From Streptomonospora litoralis (lineage in GTDB: Bacteria; Actinomycetota; Actinomycetes; Streptosporangiales; Streptosporangiaceae): a DNA stretch of 64,000 nucleotides. The DNA lies in assembly GCF_004323735.1 (NCBI RefSeq), contig NZ_CP036455.1, positions 5,265,101 to 5,329,100 on the forward strand, read 5' to 3'. This document shows positions 48,529 to 57,990 of the stretch, piece by piece (position 1 is the first letter of the stretch; every line of letters begins with the position of its first letter). The translations under genes were made by a program, and so were the position numbers. Under the pieces are notes generated by a model. It ran no database searches. It was not told where the DNA came from and saw only the letters and a list, made by a program, of their open reading frames with translations.

Positions 48529-50205
48529 TCAGCCGTTCAGCGCCCGGTAGCGGCTCACCAGCGCCGCCGTGGAGGAGTCCAACCCGGGCACGTCGGCCCC
48601 CTCTGTCAGGGCGGGCTCGATGCGCTTCGCCAGCACCTTGCCCAGCTCGACGCCCCACTGGTCGAAGGAGTCGATGTTCCACACCGCGCCTTGCACGAAC
48701 ACCTTGTGCTCGTAGAGGGCGATGAGCTGGCCCAGTACCGACGGCGTGAGCTCACTCGCCAGGATGGTCGTGGTGGGGCGGTCCCCGGCGAAAGTGCGGT
48801 GGGGCACCTGTTCCGGCGGTACTCCCTCGGCCGCGGCCTCCTCGCCGGTCTTGCCGAACGCCAGCGCCTGGCCCTGGGCGAACATGTTCGCCATCAGCAG
48901 GTCGTGCTGGGCCAGCAGCTCCGGACTCATCCCCGCGACCGGGCGCGCGAACCCGATCAGGTCGGCCGGTACCAGCTTCGTCCCCTGGTGCAGCAGCTGG
49001 AAGTAGGCGTGCTGCCCGTTGGTGCCGGGCGTGCCCCACACGACGGGACCGGTGGGGTAGGTCACCGGTCGGCCCGCGCGGTCCACCGATTTGCCGTTGG
49101 ACTCCATGTCCAACTGCTGCAGGTAATCGGGAAAGCGGGCCAGGTACTGGCTGTAGGGCAGCACCGCGTGGGACTGCGCACCGTGGAAGGCGCCGTACCA
49201 GATGCCCAGCAGCCCCATCAGCATCGGCGCGTTGGCCTCGATCGGCGCGGTGCGGAAGTGGTCGTCGACCAAGCGGAAGCCCTCCAGCATCTCGCGGAAG
49301 CGCTCCGGCCCGATGGCTACCATCAGCGAGAGCCCGATCGCGGAGTCGAGGGAGTAGCGGCCGCCCACCCAGTCCCAGAACCCGAACATGTTCTCGGTGT
49401 CGATGCCGAACTCGGCGACCTTCTCGGCGTTGGTCGAGACCGCGACGAAGTGCCGGGCGACGGCCGAGACGTCGCCGTCCGTCCCCGACAGCAGCCACGC
49501 GCGCGCCGAAGTGGCGTTGGTGATGGTCTCCACCGTGGTGAATGTCTTGGACGCGACGATGAAAAGGGTGGTGGCGGGGTCCAGGTCGCGCAGCGTCTCG
49601 TGCATGTCGGCGCCGTCGACGTTGGAGACGAAGCGGACCTCGATGCCGTGCTCCCCGTCGTCCCCGGGCTCGGCGAAGGGCCGCAGCGCCTCGTAGGCCA
49701 TGGCCGGGCCCAGGTCGGAACCGCCGATCCCGATGTTCACGACGTGGGTGATGGAGCCGCCGAAGTACCCCTGCCAGGCGCCCGAGCGGACCCGCTCGGC
49801 GAAGTCGGACATCTTGTCCAGCACCTCGTGCACCTCGGGTACCACGTTCTCCCCGTCGGCCTCGACCACCGCGTCGCGCGGCGCCCTCAGTGCGGTGTGC
49901 AGCACGGCGCGGTCCTCGGTGACGTTGATCCGCTCCCCGCGGAACATGGCGTCGCGCAGCCCTTCGACGTCGGCGGCGGCGGCCAGGTCGCCCAGCAGCC
50001 GCAGCGTCTCGTCGGTCGCCAGGTGCTTGGAGTAGTCCAGGTGCAGATCGCCTACCTGCAGGGTGTACCGGCCGCCGCGCTCGGGATCGGCGGAGAACAG
50101 GTCGCGCAGATGCGTTTCCCCGAGCTTCGCGCGGTGCTCGCCCAGGGCCGCCCATTCCGGCAGCCGGTCCGGGCGCGTGCGGTCGTTCGCGGTCGTGTCG
50201 GGCAT
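48529..50205 (-). CDS. pgi: Glucose-6-phosphate isomerase
   Basis: 558 residues, ATG 50205 with GAGGAGCGAG. Full-length PGI with the SIS folds: [57 protein letters not shown] (catalytic Arg), [11 protein letters not shown] (catalytic Glu) and the C-terminal [11 protein letters not shown] with the catalytic Lys. Interconverts glucose-6-phosphate and fructose-6-phosphate. Length matches the large PGI class of Escherichia coli and actinobacteria. Confidence 0.95.
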   Translation of the reverse strand: MPDTTANDRTRPDRLPEWAALGEHRAKLGETHLRDLFSADPERGGRYTLQVGDLHLDYSKHLATDETLRLLGDLAAAADVEGLRDAMFRGERINVTEDRAVLHTALRAPRDAVVEADGENVVPEVHEVLDKMSDFAERVRSGAWQGYFGGSITHVVNIGIGGSDLGPAMAYEALRPFAEPGDDGEHGIEVRFVSNVDGADMHETLRDLDPATTLFIVASKTFTTVETITNATSARAWLLSGTDGDVSAVARHFVAVSTNAEKVAEFGIDTENMFGFWDWVGGRYSLDSAIGLSLMVAIGPERFREMLEGFRLVDDHFRTAPIEANAPMLMGLLGIWYGAFHGAQSHAVLPYSQYLARFPDYLQQLDMESNGKSVDRAGRPVTYPTGPVVWGTPGTNGQHAYFQLLHQGTKLVPADLIGFARPVAGMSPELLAQHDLLMANMFAQGQALAFGKTGEEAAAEGVPPEQVPHRTFAGDRPTTTILASELTPSVLGQLIALYEHKVFVQGAVWNIDSFDQWGVELGKVLAKRIEPALTEGADVPGLDSSTAALVSRYRALNG

Positions 50206-50549
50206 CGGTCTCGCTCCTCGCATGTCCGTTCTCGCATCGGTGCGGCTTGCCGCCGGCGTCGAGCGGGCGCGGCGGCCGCGCGCCGCCGGAGCACACCCCT
50301 ACCCGGCATCATGCACGCTCGCCCGTCCCGCCGCCCGGCCGCCCTGCCGCGCCGGCACGGCCCGGCGCGGTCGGCGGCGGTCACGTCGCCTCCCGAACGC
50401 GTCGGGGTAGGGGTAGCACCGGCCGTACGGCGCGTCGGAGCCCGCCGGCGCACCGATCGTGGCATATGACGGGTAAGGGCCGGATTCGGCCGCGACGGCC
50501 CCGTCGCGTTCCGCCCGGGGCCGCATTCGACTCAAGGGAGCAGGTGCGC
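50206..50549. promoter_or_regulatory. Divergent region between pgi and the flavoprotein gene
   Basis: 344 bases with no gene. ACCCCTACCC (50295-50304) recurs as its reverse complement at 50405-50414, a distant 10-base inverted repeat that could be a pair of regulator half-sites. Nothing else seen. Confidence 0.35.
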
Positions 50550-51902
50550 ATGGACGCGCAGTACGACGCCGTCGTGATCGGCATGGGTCCCGGCGGCGAG
50601 GTCGCCGCATCGAAGCTCATCCAGAACGGGAAGCGGGTCGCCGTCGTCGAGCGTGAGCTCATCGGCGGCGAGTGCGGGTATTGGGCCTGTATCCCCTCCA
50701 AGACGCTCCTGCGCCCGCTGGAGGCCGCCGCGGAGGCCGCCGATGTGGCGGGGTTGGACGCCCCCACCCCCGACTGGGCGGGCATGCGGGCATACCGCGA
50801 CACCATGATCCGCCATCTGGACGACTCCAAGCAGGTGGAGGGCTACCGGTCCCAGGGCGTTCCGGTCTTCAAGGGCACGGCCCGCATCACCGGGCGCGAC
50901 CCGTGGGTGGTGGCCGTCGACGAGCACCGGCTGACCGCCGACGACGTGATCGTGGCGACCGGGTCGTCGGCGGCCAGGCCCCCGATCGAGGGCTTGGAGG
51001 AGGTGGAGGTCTGGACCAACCGGCAGGCGACCACGGTCGAGGAGGTTCCCGATCGCGCGGTGGTCGTCGGCGGCAGCGCCGTGGGCGTGGAGATGGGCCA
51101 GTTCCTCGCCCGCATGGGGTGCACGGTGACGCTGGTGCAGCGCGGCCCCGCCCTGATGGACCGCGAGGAGCCGCGCGTGGGCGAACTGACCGCCGAACTG
51201 CTGCGCGCCGACGGCGTGGACGTGCGCACCGGGATCGAGCCGCGCCGGGCGTACCGCCGGGGGCGCGACAGCGTGCTGGAACTGTCCGACGGTTCCGAGG
51301 CCGTCGGCGACGTCGTACTGCTGGCCACCGGGCGCGCTGCGCGCGTCGAAGACCTGGAACTCGACCGGGTCGGGGTCGAGACCGGTCCCAAAGGATTGGC
51401 CGTGGACGAGCGCTGCCAGGCGGCGCCGGGGCTGTGGGCGGTCGGCGACGTCACCGGGGTCGCACTGTTCACCCACGTCGCGAAGTACCAGGGCGGCGTC
51501 GTCGCCGGAAACATCCTCGGCCGCCCCCGCACGGCCGAGTACACCGGTGTGCCGCGCGTCGTCTTCTCCGACCCCGAGATCGCCTGTGTCGGCCTCACCG
51601 CCGACCAGGCGCGCGCCCGGGGCGTGGACGCGGTGTCCGCCGAGGTCGACCTGACCGCGGGGCTGGCCCGGCCCTGGACCTATGAGACGTCGCCCAAGGG
51701 GCACGTGGGGGTGCTGGCGGACCGGTCGCGCGGCACGCTCATCGGCGCCTGGGCCGTGGCACCCCTGGCGGGCGAGTGGATCCACACCGCCGCCCTCGCC
51801 GTGCGGGAGCAGATCGGCGTCGACCGACTGCGCGAGGGCATCTTCCAGTTCCCGACCTTCAGCGAGGGCTACACGCTGGCGGTCGACGCGCTCGACCTGT
51901 AG
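50550..51902 (+). CDS. FAD-dependent pyridine nucleotide-disulfide oxidoreductase homologue
   Basis: 450 residues, ATG 50550 with AAGGGAG. FAD motif GMGPGGEVAA, redox pair Cys42/Cys47 in GGECGYWACIPSK, NAD(P) motif VVVGGSAVGVEMGQFLA, second FAD motif LWAVGDVTG, and the C-terminal dimerisation domain. The CxxxxC spacing matches lipoamide dehydrogenase, mercuric reductase and mycothione reductase relatives, but the conserved His-x-x-x-x-Glu near the C-terminus is not in place: EWIHTAALAV occurs instead. Substrate unknown. Confidence 0.8.
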   Translation: MDAQYDAVVIGMGPGGEVAASKLIQNGKRVAVVERELIGGECGYWACIPSKTLLRPLEAAAEAADVAGLDAPTPDWAGMRAYRDTMIRHLDDSKQVEGYRSQGVPVFKGTARITGRDPWVVAVDEHRLTADDVIVATGSSAARPPIEGLEEVEVWTNRQATTVEEVPDRAVVVGGSAVGVEMGQFLARMGCTVTLVQRGPALMDREEPRVGELTAELLRADGVDVRTGIEPRRAYRRGRDSVLELSDGSEAVGDVVLLATGRAARVEDLELDRVGVETGPKGLAVDERCQAAPGLWAVGDVTGVALFTHVAKYQGGVVAGNILGRPRTAEYTGVPRVVFSDPEIACVGLTADQARARGVDAVSAEVDLTAGLARPWTYETSPKGHVGVLADRSRGTLIGAWAVAPLAGEWIHTAALAVREQIGVDRLREGIFQFPTFSEGYTLAVDALDL

Positions 51903-52209
51903 CCGCAGGGGCGGCCAGCGGGCCGAACGGCGCCCCGGCGACCCGGCCTCCCTTCGACTCCCCTGCACGCGAACTCTGGAATCGCGCGTGTAACCGATGC
52001 CACAGTCGGGCAGGGGGACATCTCCGGTTCCGGTCGGGTCCGCTCGGCGCGCGGGTCGCCGCCGACCGCCGGCGGGGACGGAGCGCAGGAGAGCAGGGGC
52101 GTCCTACGCCCGCCGCGTTAGGGACGCCTCCGCCCGCGGCACGACGACAGCCGCACGCGCACCGAGCAGACTCGGCCGGGACCAACCGACGGCACGAGGG
52201 GCGGTCCTC
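51903..52209. other. 307-base gap without a recognised gene
   Basis: GC-rich sequence between the flavoprotein gene and the Ala-rich membrane protein. Frames through it look like upstream extensions of the following gene and are not supported. No repeat, hairpin or promoter stands out. Confidence 0.3.
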
Positions 52210-53007
52210 ATGGGAGCCGACACACCCGGGCGTCGGGGCCGAAGGGCCGCGCGGCGCGCGGGTGCGCACGCGCCGCCGAATGCCGTCGCGGCCTCACGGC
52301 GGCCCGCGGCGGCAGCCGCAGCCTATGGCGGGCGCCTGTGCTCTCCGGTGCTGCGCGGACTCTCGGCGGCGGCTCCGGCTTCGGCCGGACGCGGGCTCGC
52401 CGCCTTGTCCGCCGCGATCGCCGCACGGCTGCGCTGGGCCCGCGCCGCCGCGTCCACCCGGCCGGCGGTACCGGAGACCGCTCCGGCGGTTCCGACCGGG
52501 CGCGCCGAGGAGACCGACGCACCCGCCCTGCGGATTCCCGCCCAGCGCGCCCCCGTGCCGCCCGCCGGGCAGCAGCCGCCTCCGCCGCCCGCCGCCGCGT
52601 CGCGGCTGTCCGCACTGCGCGGCACGTGGCGGTCGGCGGCCCTGTGGACACTGCGGCTGACCGTCCTCGTCCAGGTCGGCGTGCTGCTCCTGCAGTCCGC
52701 GACCGTCGGCGCCACACCAGCCGGCCAAGCGGCGGCCGCGGGCGCGCTCGGCGATCCGCTGCTGTGGCCGGTGGCGGCGGCCGGCACCGCGCAGGCCGCC
52801 GCAGCGGCCGCGATCGCGGTGGGCGCCCGCGCCTCCTGGTGGCCCGCCGTGTTCAGCGCCGTGCTGCTCGTCGGCGGGCTGGTACAGCGCGGCATGTCCG
52901 GCGCCGACCCCGCCTACCTGATCCTCCTCGGCACAGTGCTGGTCGCACCGGGCCTCTGGGTGGCGCTGTGGGCCTGGGGCTGGCACTGGCCCGAGCAAGA
53001 GGAGTAG
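52210..53007 (+). CDS. Ala/Pro/Arg-rich protein with C-terminal membrane domain
   Basis: 265 residues from ATG 52210. The first 130 residues are Arg, Ala and Pro-rich and probably disordered; about four hydrophobic helices follow (about 140-260: LWTLRLTVLVQVGVLLLQ, LLWPVAAAGTAQAAAAAA, WWPAVFSAVLLVGGLV and LILLGTVLVAPGLWVALW). Family not recognised. Function unknown. Convergent with the DUF6221 gene. Confidence 0.55.
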   Translation: MGADTPGRRGRRAARRAGAHAPPNAVAASRRPAAAAAAYGGRLCSPVLRGLSAAAPASAGRGLAALSAAIAARLRWARAAASTRPAVPETAPAVPTGRAEETDAPALRIPAQRAPVPPAGQQPPPPPAAASRLSALRGTWRSAALWTLRLTVLVQVGVLLLQSATVGATPAGQAAAAGALGDPLLWPVAAAGTAQAAAAAAIAVGARASWWPAVFSAVLLVGGLVQRGMSGADPAYLILLGTVLVAPGLWVALWAWGWHWPEQEE

Positions 53008-53070
53008 GTACCGGCGCGTTTCCGGGACCAGGCGGGCCGGCCCCGCGCATAGCCGTCGGTCAGCCTTTCG

Positions 53071-53370
53071 TTATCTTTTCCAAGAGAGGTCGTAGTCGGG
53101 ATGGGCGGCGTAGACGGCCGCCAGGTGCTCAAGGGCCCGGCGCCAGGCGTGCAGCGCCGACCAGGCGCCGTCCTCCTCCGAGGCGGACTGGGCGCCGTTG
53201 TTCAGGGTGTCCATGCACTCGCGGTAGGTCTCGTTGTAGCCCTCCACGATCCCGCGTTTGGCCCCGACGTCGGCGCGGGCGCGTTCGGGCCCCCCGGTGC
53301 CCGGGGAGGCCGCGTGCGCGGCGCTTTCGTCCTCCGCCAGGCGCGCGTTGAGGAACTCCACGATCGTCAC
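53071..53370 (-). CDS. DUF6221 family protein
   Basis: 99 residues from GTG 53370 with GGAGTGGAG upstream. The start VTIVEFLNARLAEDESAA and the helical middle match small DUF6221 proteins, common orphans in actinobacterial genomes. It is hydrophilic and probably cytoplasmic. Longer frames upstream overlap the glutamate-sensing cluster border and are not favoured. Function unknown. Confidence 0.65.
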   Translation of the reverse strand: MTIVEFLNARLAEDESAAHAASPGTGGPERARADVGAKRGIVEGYNETYRECMDTLNNGAQSASEEDGAWSALHAWRRALEHLAAVYAAHPDYDLSWKR

Positions 53371-53538
53371 CCTTGCTCCACTCCTTCCGCTGGAGTCCGA
53401 CCTCTGTCGACGCTCCCCGCCGGCTGCGCGTTCCACCGGGCGCACCGCGCATCCACCCATGTTCCGGACAGCCTTGGGATCGTCTCGCGAAGACCGGTTC
53501 GTCGGAAACCCCGGCATCCGCTCCGGATCGCCGGGCGC

Positions 53539-54369
53539 CTACCCGCAGCCCTCGAACTGGGGCACACTGGTATTCAGGTCCAGCCCGGTATCGCCGAACC
53601 ACTTGCGCAGCAGCCAGGCGGCGGTGCCGTCCTGGTACATGCGGGTGATGGCCCGGTTCACCGCCTCGCAGCCGGCGAGGTCCTCCTTGGCGACACCCAC
53701 CCCGTACTTCTCACTGGTGAAGGGCGCGTTGACCAGTCGGAACGACGCCGGCGCGGTGGCCAGGTAGCCCGCCAGGATGAGGTCGTCGGTCGAGACGGCG
53801 TCCACCTCGCCTTCCGCGAGCAGGTCGATGCAGTCGCTGTAGTCGGGCCGCTCGACACGCACCGCCGCCACCTCGCGCTCCTCGATCACCCGGTTGGCGG
53901 AGTTCGACCCGGCGCCCTGGCACAGCCGCTTGCCTGCCAGGTCGGCGACCCCGTCGACGGAGGTGTCTCCGGCTCGGACCAGGATGTCCTGGTGGGCCAC
54001 GTAGTAGGGACCGCCGAACGTGACGACCGTCTTGCGCAACTGGGTGATGGAGTAGGTGGCCAGCACGAGGTCCACCTTGCCGCGGACGAGCACGCGCTCA
54101 CGCTCACGCGAGGTCACCCCCACGAACTCGACGCTCTCGCGCGGCACTCCCAGTTCGTCGGCGATGTAGAGCGCCACGTCGACGTCGAAGCCCTCGTAGT
54201 CCCCGCCGTCGGTGCGCAGACCGAGCCCCGGCTGGTCGGTCTTCACCCCGATGCGCAGCGCCGTCGCGTCCGCGACGGAGGTGTGCACGCCGACGGTGTC
54301 GGTGCACGCGGCGGCCGCGGCCAGGACCGCCGCCGCAGCGGCGGCGGAGACCAGCCGGCGCAATGGCAT
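53539..54369 (-). CDS. glnH: GlnH-like amino-acid-binding lipoprotein
   Basis: 276 residues, ATG 54369. Signal peptide with lipobox-like LAAAAAC (Cys22), then a periplasmic binding protein type II fold: ALRIGVKTDQPGLG, GGDYEGFDVDVALYIADELG, RGKVDLVLATYSIT, FGGPYYVAHQDILVR and GVAKEDLAGCEAVNRAI. In mycobacteria and corynebacteria GlnH binds aspartate/glutamate outside the cell and signals through GlnX to PknG rather than importing it. No ABC permease or ATPase gene accompanies it, and glnX and pknG homologues lie in the same cluster, so sensing is the likely role. Confidence 0.8.
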   Translation of the reverse strand: MPLRRLVSAAAAAAVLAAAAACTDTVGVHTSVADATALRIGVKTDQPGLGLRTDGGDYEGFDVDVALYIADELGVPRESVEFVGVTSRERERVLVRGKVDLVLATYSITQLRKTVVTFGGPYYVAHQDILVRAGDTSVDGVADLAGKRLCQGAGSNSANRVIEEREVAAVRVERPDYSDCIDLLAEGEVDAVSTDDLILAGYLATAPASFRLVNAPFTSEKYGVGVAKEDLAGCEAVNRAITRMYQDGTAAWLLRKWFGDTGLDLNTSVPQFEGCG

Positions 54370-54416
54370 CGGCGCTCGCCTCCTCTCCTGCCGCGGCGCG
54401 GCCGCAAACCGCCGGG

Positions 54417-55910
54417 CTAGCGGTACTCCGCCAACCGCGGCCGCACGCCCAGCACCACCAGAGCCGCTACTCCCAGGCACGCGCCCAGCAGCGCCGCGTC
54501 CCAGCCGCGCAACCCGGCGCCGGCCTCGGCGACGGCGGTGTCGAAGGTGTTCTTGTGCAGCGCGGTCAGCCGGATCAGTGAACGTTCGTAGCGGTCGAAC
54601 AGGTCCTCGACGGAATCCTCCCCCGACATGTGGGCGTCGACCGCCTCCGCGATGCGGCCGTTTTCGGCCAGCTCGCGCATCCGCCGGTCGGCCTGCAGGT
54701 AGGCGCTGTAGTCCCGCAGGGTCTGCCGCTGCACCTCCTCGCGCCCCTCGACCCCGCCGGCGCGGATCTCCTCGCCCAGCAGGCCGAGCATCCGCCCCGG
54801 GTAGTCGGTGTGGTCGGGCACCGCCTCGGCGACCTCGGCGGTGTAGGATTCCAGGTCGCCCGGCACGTCGGAGTCCCGGGGGACCAGGAACAGCACCATC
54901 TGCGCGTCCTCCAGGAAGGTCTGCTCGTAGGCGCCGGCGCGGCCGGGATCCATCAGCCAACGGCTCTGGTCGGCGTTCATCCCGGTGCTGATGGCCCGGG
55001 CGCGCGAGAGCGCCAGCACCGAGTCGAGCCCCTCCTCCTTGGCCGTGCGCAGCAGGGCCGCCTGCTGCTCCAGCATCGCCATGGCGGCGAGGCCGAACAC
55101 CAGGACGCCGGCGGTGGCGGCGGCGAGCGGCACGTTGTAGCGGCGCCGGAACCGCTTGCGCAGGAACAGCTGCAGCCCGAGCAGCGCCGCGAGCAGGGCG
55201 GTGACCGAGCCCGCGACCAGCGCGACGCCCACCGACGCGGCCGAGCTGTTGCGCTGGTACGTGCTGCGCACGGTGGCTCCACTGTCGAGGGTGAGGTTGT
55301 AAGCCTTGGGCAGCAGGTCGCGGCGCATCAGCCCGCCGGCGCGCCGGTAGAGCCGGACGACCTCGTCGGACGGCTCGCCCGCGGGGCGGCCCGCCTCGTC
55401 GTTGAGCAGTCGCGCCTGGGCCACCAGGTTCTCGTAGCTGTTCATGCCGTCCATGACGGCGCGGACGTTCTGCTCCTCGGCGGGGCCGCCCTCGGCGAGC
55501 TGGGCGGCGTGCAGCAGCGCGCGGCCGGCCTCCTTTCGGCTCTGCTCGTAGCGCACCAGCGCGGCCTCGCGGCCGTCGCCCAAGGAGTGCTCGGAGCCCA
55601 TCAGCAGCACGTTGGCCATCTGGGCGTCCATGTCGCTCAGCGCGAAGTACAGGTCGGCGGTGGCCACCACTTTGGGGCCTTCGCCGCGTCCGATCACCTC
55701 CAGACCGTCGCGCGCCCGGGAGATCGCCGACCCCGTGACGCCGAACAGCACGGCGACCAGCACCAGGCACAGCGCGCTGAGCAGCCACACGCCGCCGCGT
55801 GTCCCGGGCCAGCCCGCCCATTCGGGCACGCCCATCCGCCGGCGCGCCCGCTCGGCGGCACCGGTGGCCAGCCGGTCGGCGATCTCGGGGGACTCGGTGC
55901 TGCGCTTCAC
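54417..55910 (-). CDS. glnX: GlnX-like transmembrane signal transducer
   Basis: 497 residues from GTG 55910 (GAGG seven bases upstream). Four membrane segments: about 40-61, 227-249, 261-279 and near 473-490. The two large loops between them (about 62-226 and 280-472) are helical and would face outside, as in GlnX, which links external GlnH to cytosolic PknG in mycobacteria. Sequence motifs are weakly conserved, so the call rests on topology plus neighbours (glnH downstream, pknG upstream). No kinase or methyl-acceptor domain is present. Confidence 0.7.
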   Translation of the reverse strand: MKRSTESPEIADRLATGAAERARRRMGVPEWAGWPGTRGGVWLLSALCLVLVAVLFGVTGSAISRARDGLEVIGRGEGPKVVATADLYFALSDMDAQMANVLLMGSEHSLGDGREAALVRYEQSRKEAGRALLHAAQLAEGGPAEEQNVRAVMDGMNSYENLVAQARLLNDEAGRPAGEPSDEVVRLYRRAGGLMRRDLLPKAYNLTLDSGATVRSTYQRNSSAASVGVALVAGSVTALLAALLGLQLFLRKRFRRRYNVPLAAATAGVLVFGLAAMAMLEQQAALLRTAKEEGLDSVLALSRARAISTGMNADQSRWLMDPGRAGAYEQTFLEDAQMVLFLVPRDSDVPGDLESYTAEVAEAVPDHTDYPGRMLGLLGEEIRAGGVEGREEVQRQTLRDYSAYLQADRRMRELAENGRIAEAVDAHMSGEDSVEDLFDRYERSLIRLTALHKNTFDTAVAEAGAGLRGWDAALLGACLGVAALVVLGVRPRLAEYR

Positions 55911-55919
55911 CAAGCCGCC

Positions 55920-56651
55920 TCACCCCCACTGCCGGTGCAGGGTGATGACGGTCCAGGCGCCGACGTAGATCCGGTCGGTCTCATGCAGCGCCACCTCCGT
56001 GTTGCGCGGGACCGGGTTCCCGGTCCCGTTCAGCGTCGTGCCGTTCGTGGAACCCTCGTCGACCAGTGCCCACGCGCCACCAGGCCGGGCGAGCAGAGCC
56101 GCGTGGGCGTGGGAGACCGCCGGATCCTCCGGCGGACCGGCCAGATCGATCTCCGGGTGGAGGCCGCGGCTCAGGCTGCGCCGCCCGATGCGGACGCGTG
56201 CGCGGTTGAGCGGAACGCGGCGCTGCGGAGCGTGGGACGGGAAGACGAGCGCGCCCGGGTCGAGCACGCCGCTGTCGGCCATGGCCTGGTAGTAGGCCGG
56301 GTCCGCGGCGACGATCGCCCACCAGGTGGCCTCCGCCGCACCACCGGAGGAGTCCGGCCGACCGGTGCGCGCACCGGGTGCCGCGCTTTCCGCTGCGCCC
56401 GGTCCGGCCACCGGGTGGTCGTCGGCGAGCGGCAGCGGCGACGCCTCGGTGCTAGCGGCGGCTGCGAAGTCGTGCCCGCACGCCTCGCAGAAACGGCCCG
56501 CGCGCTCGGCCGCGCAGTCGGGGCACCGCTCGTCGGGCACCTCCTCCGACATCCCGGTGCGCAGCCCGATCGGCGGTGTGGGGATGAGCAGCCCGCACAC
56601 GTCGCAGTAGGCGTCGCCCAACGAGCGGTGGCCGGCGGGACACGTCGGCAT
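55920..56651 (-). CDS. Zinc-ribbon and FHA domain protein
   Basis: 243 residues, ATG 56651 with GAGGGGAGGA. Two cysteine-knuckle ribbons at the N-terminus (CPAGH...YCDVCG, then CPDCAAERAGRFCEACG), a Pro/Ala linker, and a C-terminal FHA domain with RIGRRSLS, the VSHAHA loop and DEGSTNGTTLNG (about 150-240). FHA domains bind phosphothreonine peptides, so this protein may read the product of the PknG-like kinase. It has no GarA/OdhI-type N-terminal ETTS motif, so it is not a GarA orthologue. Confidence 0.85.
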   Translation of the reverse strand: MPTCPAGHRSLGDAYCDVCGLLIPTPPIGLRTGMSEEVPDERCPDCAAERAGRFCEACGHDFAAAASTEASPLPLADDHPVAGPGAAESAAPGARTGRPDSSGGAAEATWWAIVAADPAYYQAMADSGVLDPGALVFPSHAPQRRVPLNRARVRIGRRSLSRGLHPEIDLAGPPEDPAVSHAHAALLARPGGAWALVDEGSTNGTTLNGTGNPVPRNTEVALHETDRIYVGAWTVITLHRQWG

Positions 56652-56670
56652 GGTCGGCCTCTTCCTCCCC

Positions 56671-57990
56671 TCACACGGCCCCCGGTTCGCGGTCGCCCCC
56701 GCGCGTGGGAACGGTTCTCGTCGAGTGGGTGTCCAGCGTCATCTCGTCGGCCCGGGAGACCGCGGGGCGCAGCCGCACCGTGCCCGTGGCCGCGTCGACG
56801 ACCTCGACGACCCGGTCCAGCAGAGCCGCGGTGGCGTCGTTGCCCGAGGCGTGCGCCAGGGCCACCGCGTGCCCCAGCCGTTCGGTGGCCGAATCGTTTT
56901 CGCCTTGCCGACGCGCGTGCAGCCCCTCCTGCACGGCGCGGGCCAGCTCGGTCCGCCCGGTGTAGTGGGCGACGACCGGGTCGGTCCGCGCGGCCCGGTC
57001 GTAGTCGGCGGTCCACGCGGCCAGCACGTCGCCGCAGACGGTATGGGAGGCGTCGGTGCCCGCGGGGACCGGGCGCACCCGCCCGGCCCGCATCCGCCGG
57101 CCGGTGGCGCCGGTCGGCACCCGCAGGTGGAGGTGGTAGGCGCGGGTCTCGGCACCCCAGGACCCGGTCGGGTAGTCGCCGCTGAGCCGCCCCGAAGCGG
57201 TGCGCCGTGCGGTGAGGTCGTGCACGCTGGGGGCGACCTGGACCAGAGCGGCGACCGAGGCGCCGCGCGGCGTCCACAGGCGCAGCGCCACGTCGGCGAC
57301 GGCCTTGTCCATGGCGGCGCGTGCCATGGCGCGGAAGTCCTCGGCCAGGCGCTCCGGATCGGTGATGATCCCGACGCCGCCGAGCAGGGCTTCGGCGACG
57401 CGGCGCAGCTCGCCCACATGCCAGTCGGTGCCAACGCCGCGGCAGTCGCAGACGAACCTGCCGGCGTGCTCGGCCAGGACCGGGTCGAAGGTGTCGGGCC
57501 GCTCGTTGTTCCGGCCGTCGGTGAGCAGGATGGCGTGCTTGAGAACGCCCGGCCCCAGCGGCTCGAACAGCGCGCCGGCGGTGCGCAGCCAGGCACCCAT
57601 GCGCGTGCCGCCCGCGGCGGTGAGGCCGTCCACGGCGGCGTGCGCCTCGGCCCGGGTGCGGGGCGAGGCGGGAGCCAGGCCGGTCGTGGCCGGATAGACC
57701 ACCCTGGCGGTGTCCCGCCCCGCCACGACGGCGAACTCGACCCCGTTGCGCAGCGCGTCGACAGCGGCGCGGGCGGCCCGCTTGGCCGCGCTCAGCTTCT
57801 CGCCGTGCATCGAACCCGACGTGTCGACGACGACCACTTCCGCCGCCGGCGGGACCGGCCCCGAATCGGCGGTCGGATGCGCGGTGACCTGCACGATCGC
57901 ATGCACCTCGGTCCCGCCGGGAGCGAGCCACGGATTCTGGTCCACGCGCACGGCGAAGTCCGGCGCCCGTCCCGGGGCCCGCGCGTTCAT
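56671..57990 (-). CDS. von Willebrand factor A domain protein of the PknG cluster
   Basis: 439 residues, ATG 57990 overlapping the PP2C stop as ATGA. vWA domain at about 50-230 with an intact MIDAS: DTSGSMHG (Asp56, Ser58, Ser60), the Thr in GGTRMG and Asp in LLTDGRNN. The C-terminal half has a beta-rich then helical portion. Such vWA proteins mediate metal-dependent protein contacts, often with AAA ATPases or phospho-signalling complexes. Coupled to the phosphatase by overlap; probable scaffold of the kinase/phosphatase unit (inference). Confidence 0.8.
   Translation of the reverse strand: MNARAPGRAPDFAVRVDQNPWLAPGGTEVHAIVQVTAHPTADSGPVPPAAEVVVVDTSGSMHGEKLSAAKRAARAAVDALRNGVEFAVVAGRDTARVVYPATTGLAPASPRTRAEAHAAVDGLTAAGGTRMGAWLRTAGALFEPLGPGVLKHAILLTDGRNNERPDTFDPVLAEHAGRFVCDCRGVGTDWHVGELRRVAEALLGGVGIITDPERLAEDFRAMARAAMDKAVADVALRLWTPRGASVAALVQVAPSVHDLTARRTASGRLSGDYPTGSWGAETRAYHLHLRVPTGATGRRMRAGRVRPVPAGTDASHTVCGDVLAAWTADYDRAARTDPVVAHYTGRTELARAVQEGLHARRQGENDSATERLGHAVALAHASGNDATAALLDRVVEVVDAATGTVRLRPAVSRADEMTLDTHSTRTVPTRGGDREPGAV

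Noticed and set aside
53539-54369. Import ABC transporter for glutamate
   Set aside because: No permease or ATPase gene is nearby; the binding protein lies with glnX and pknG homologues, which fits sensing.
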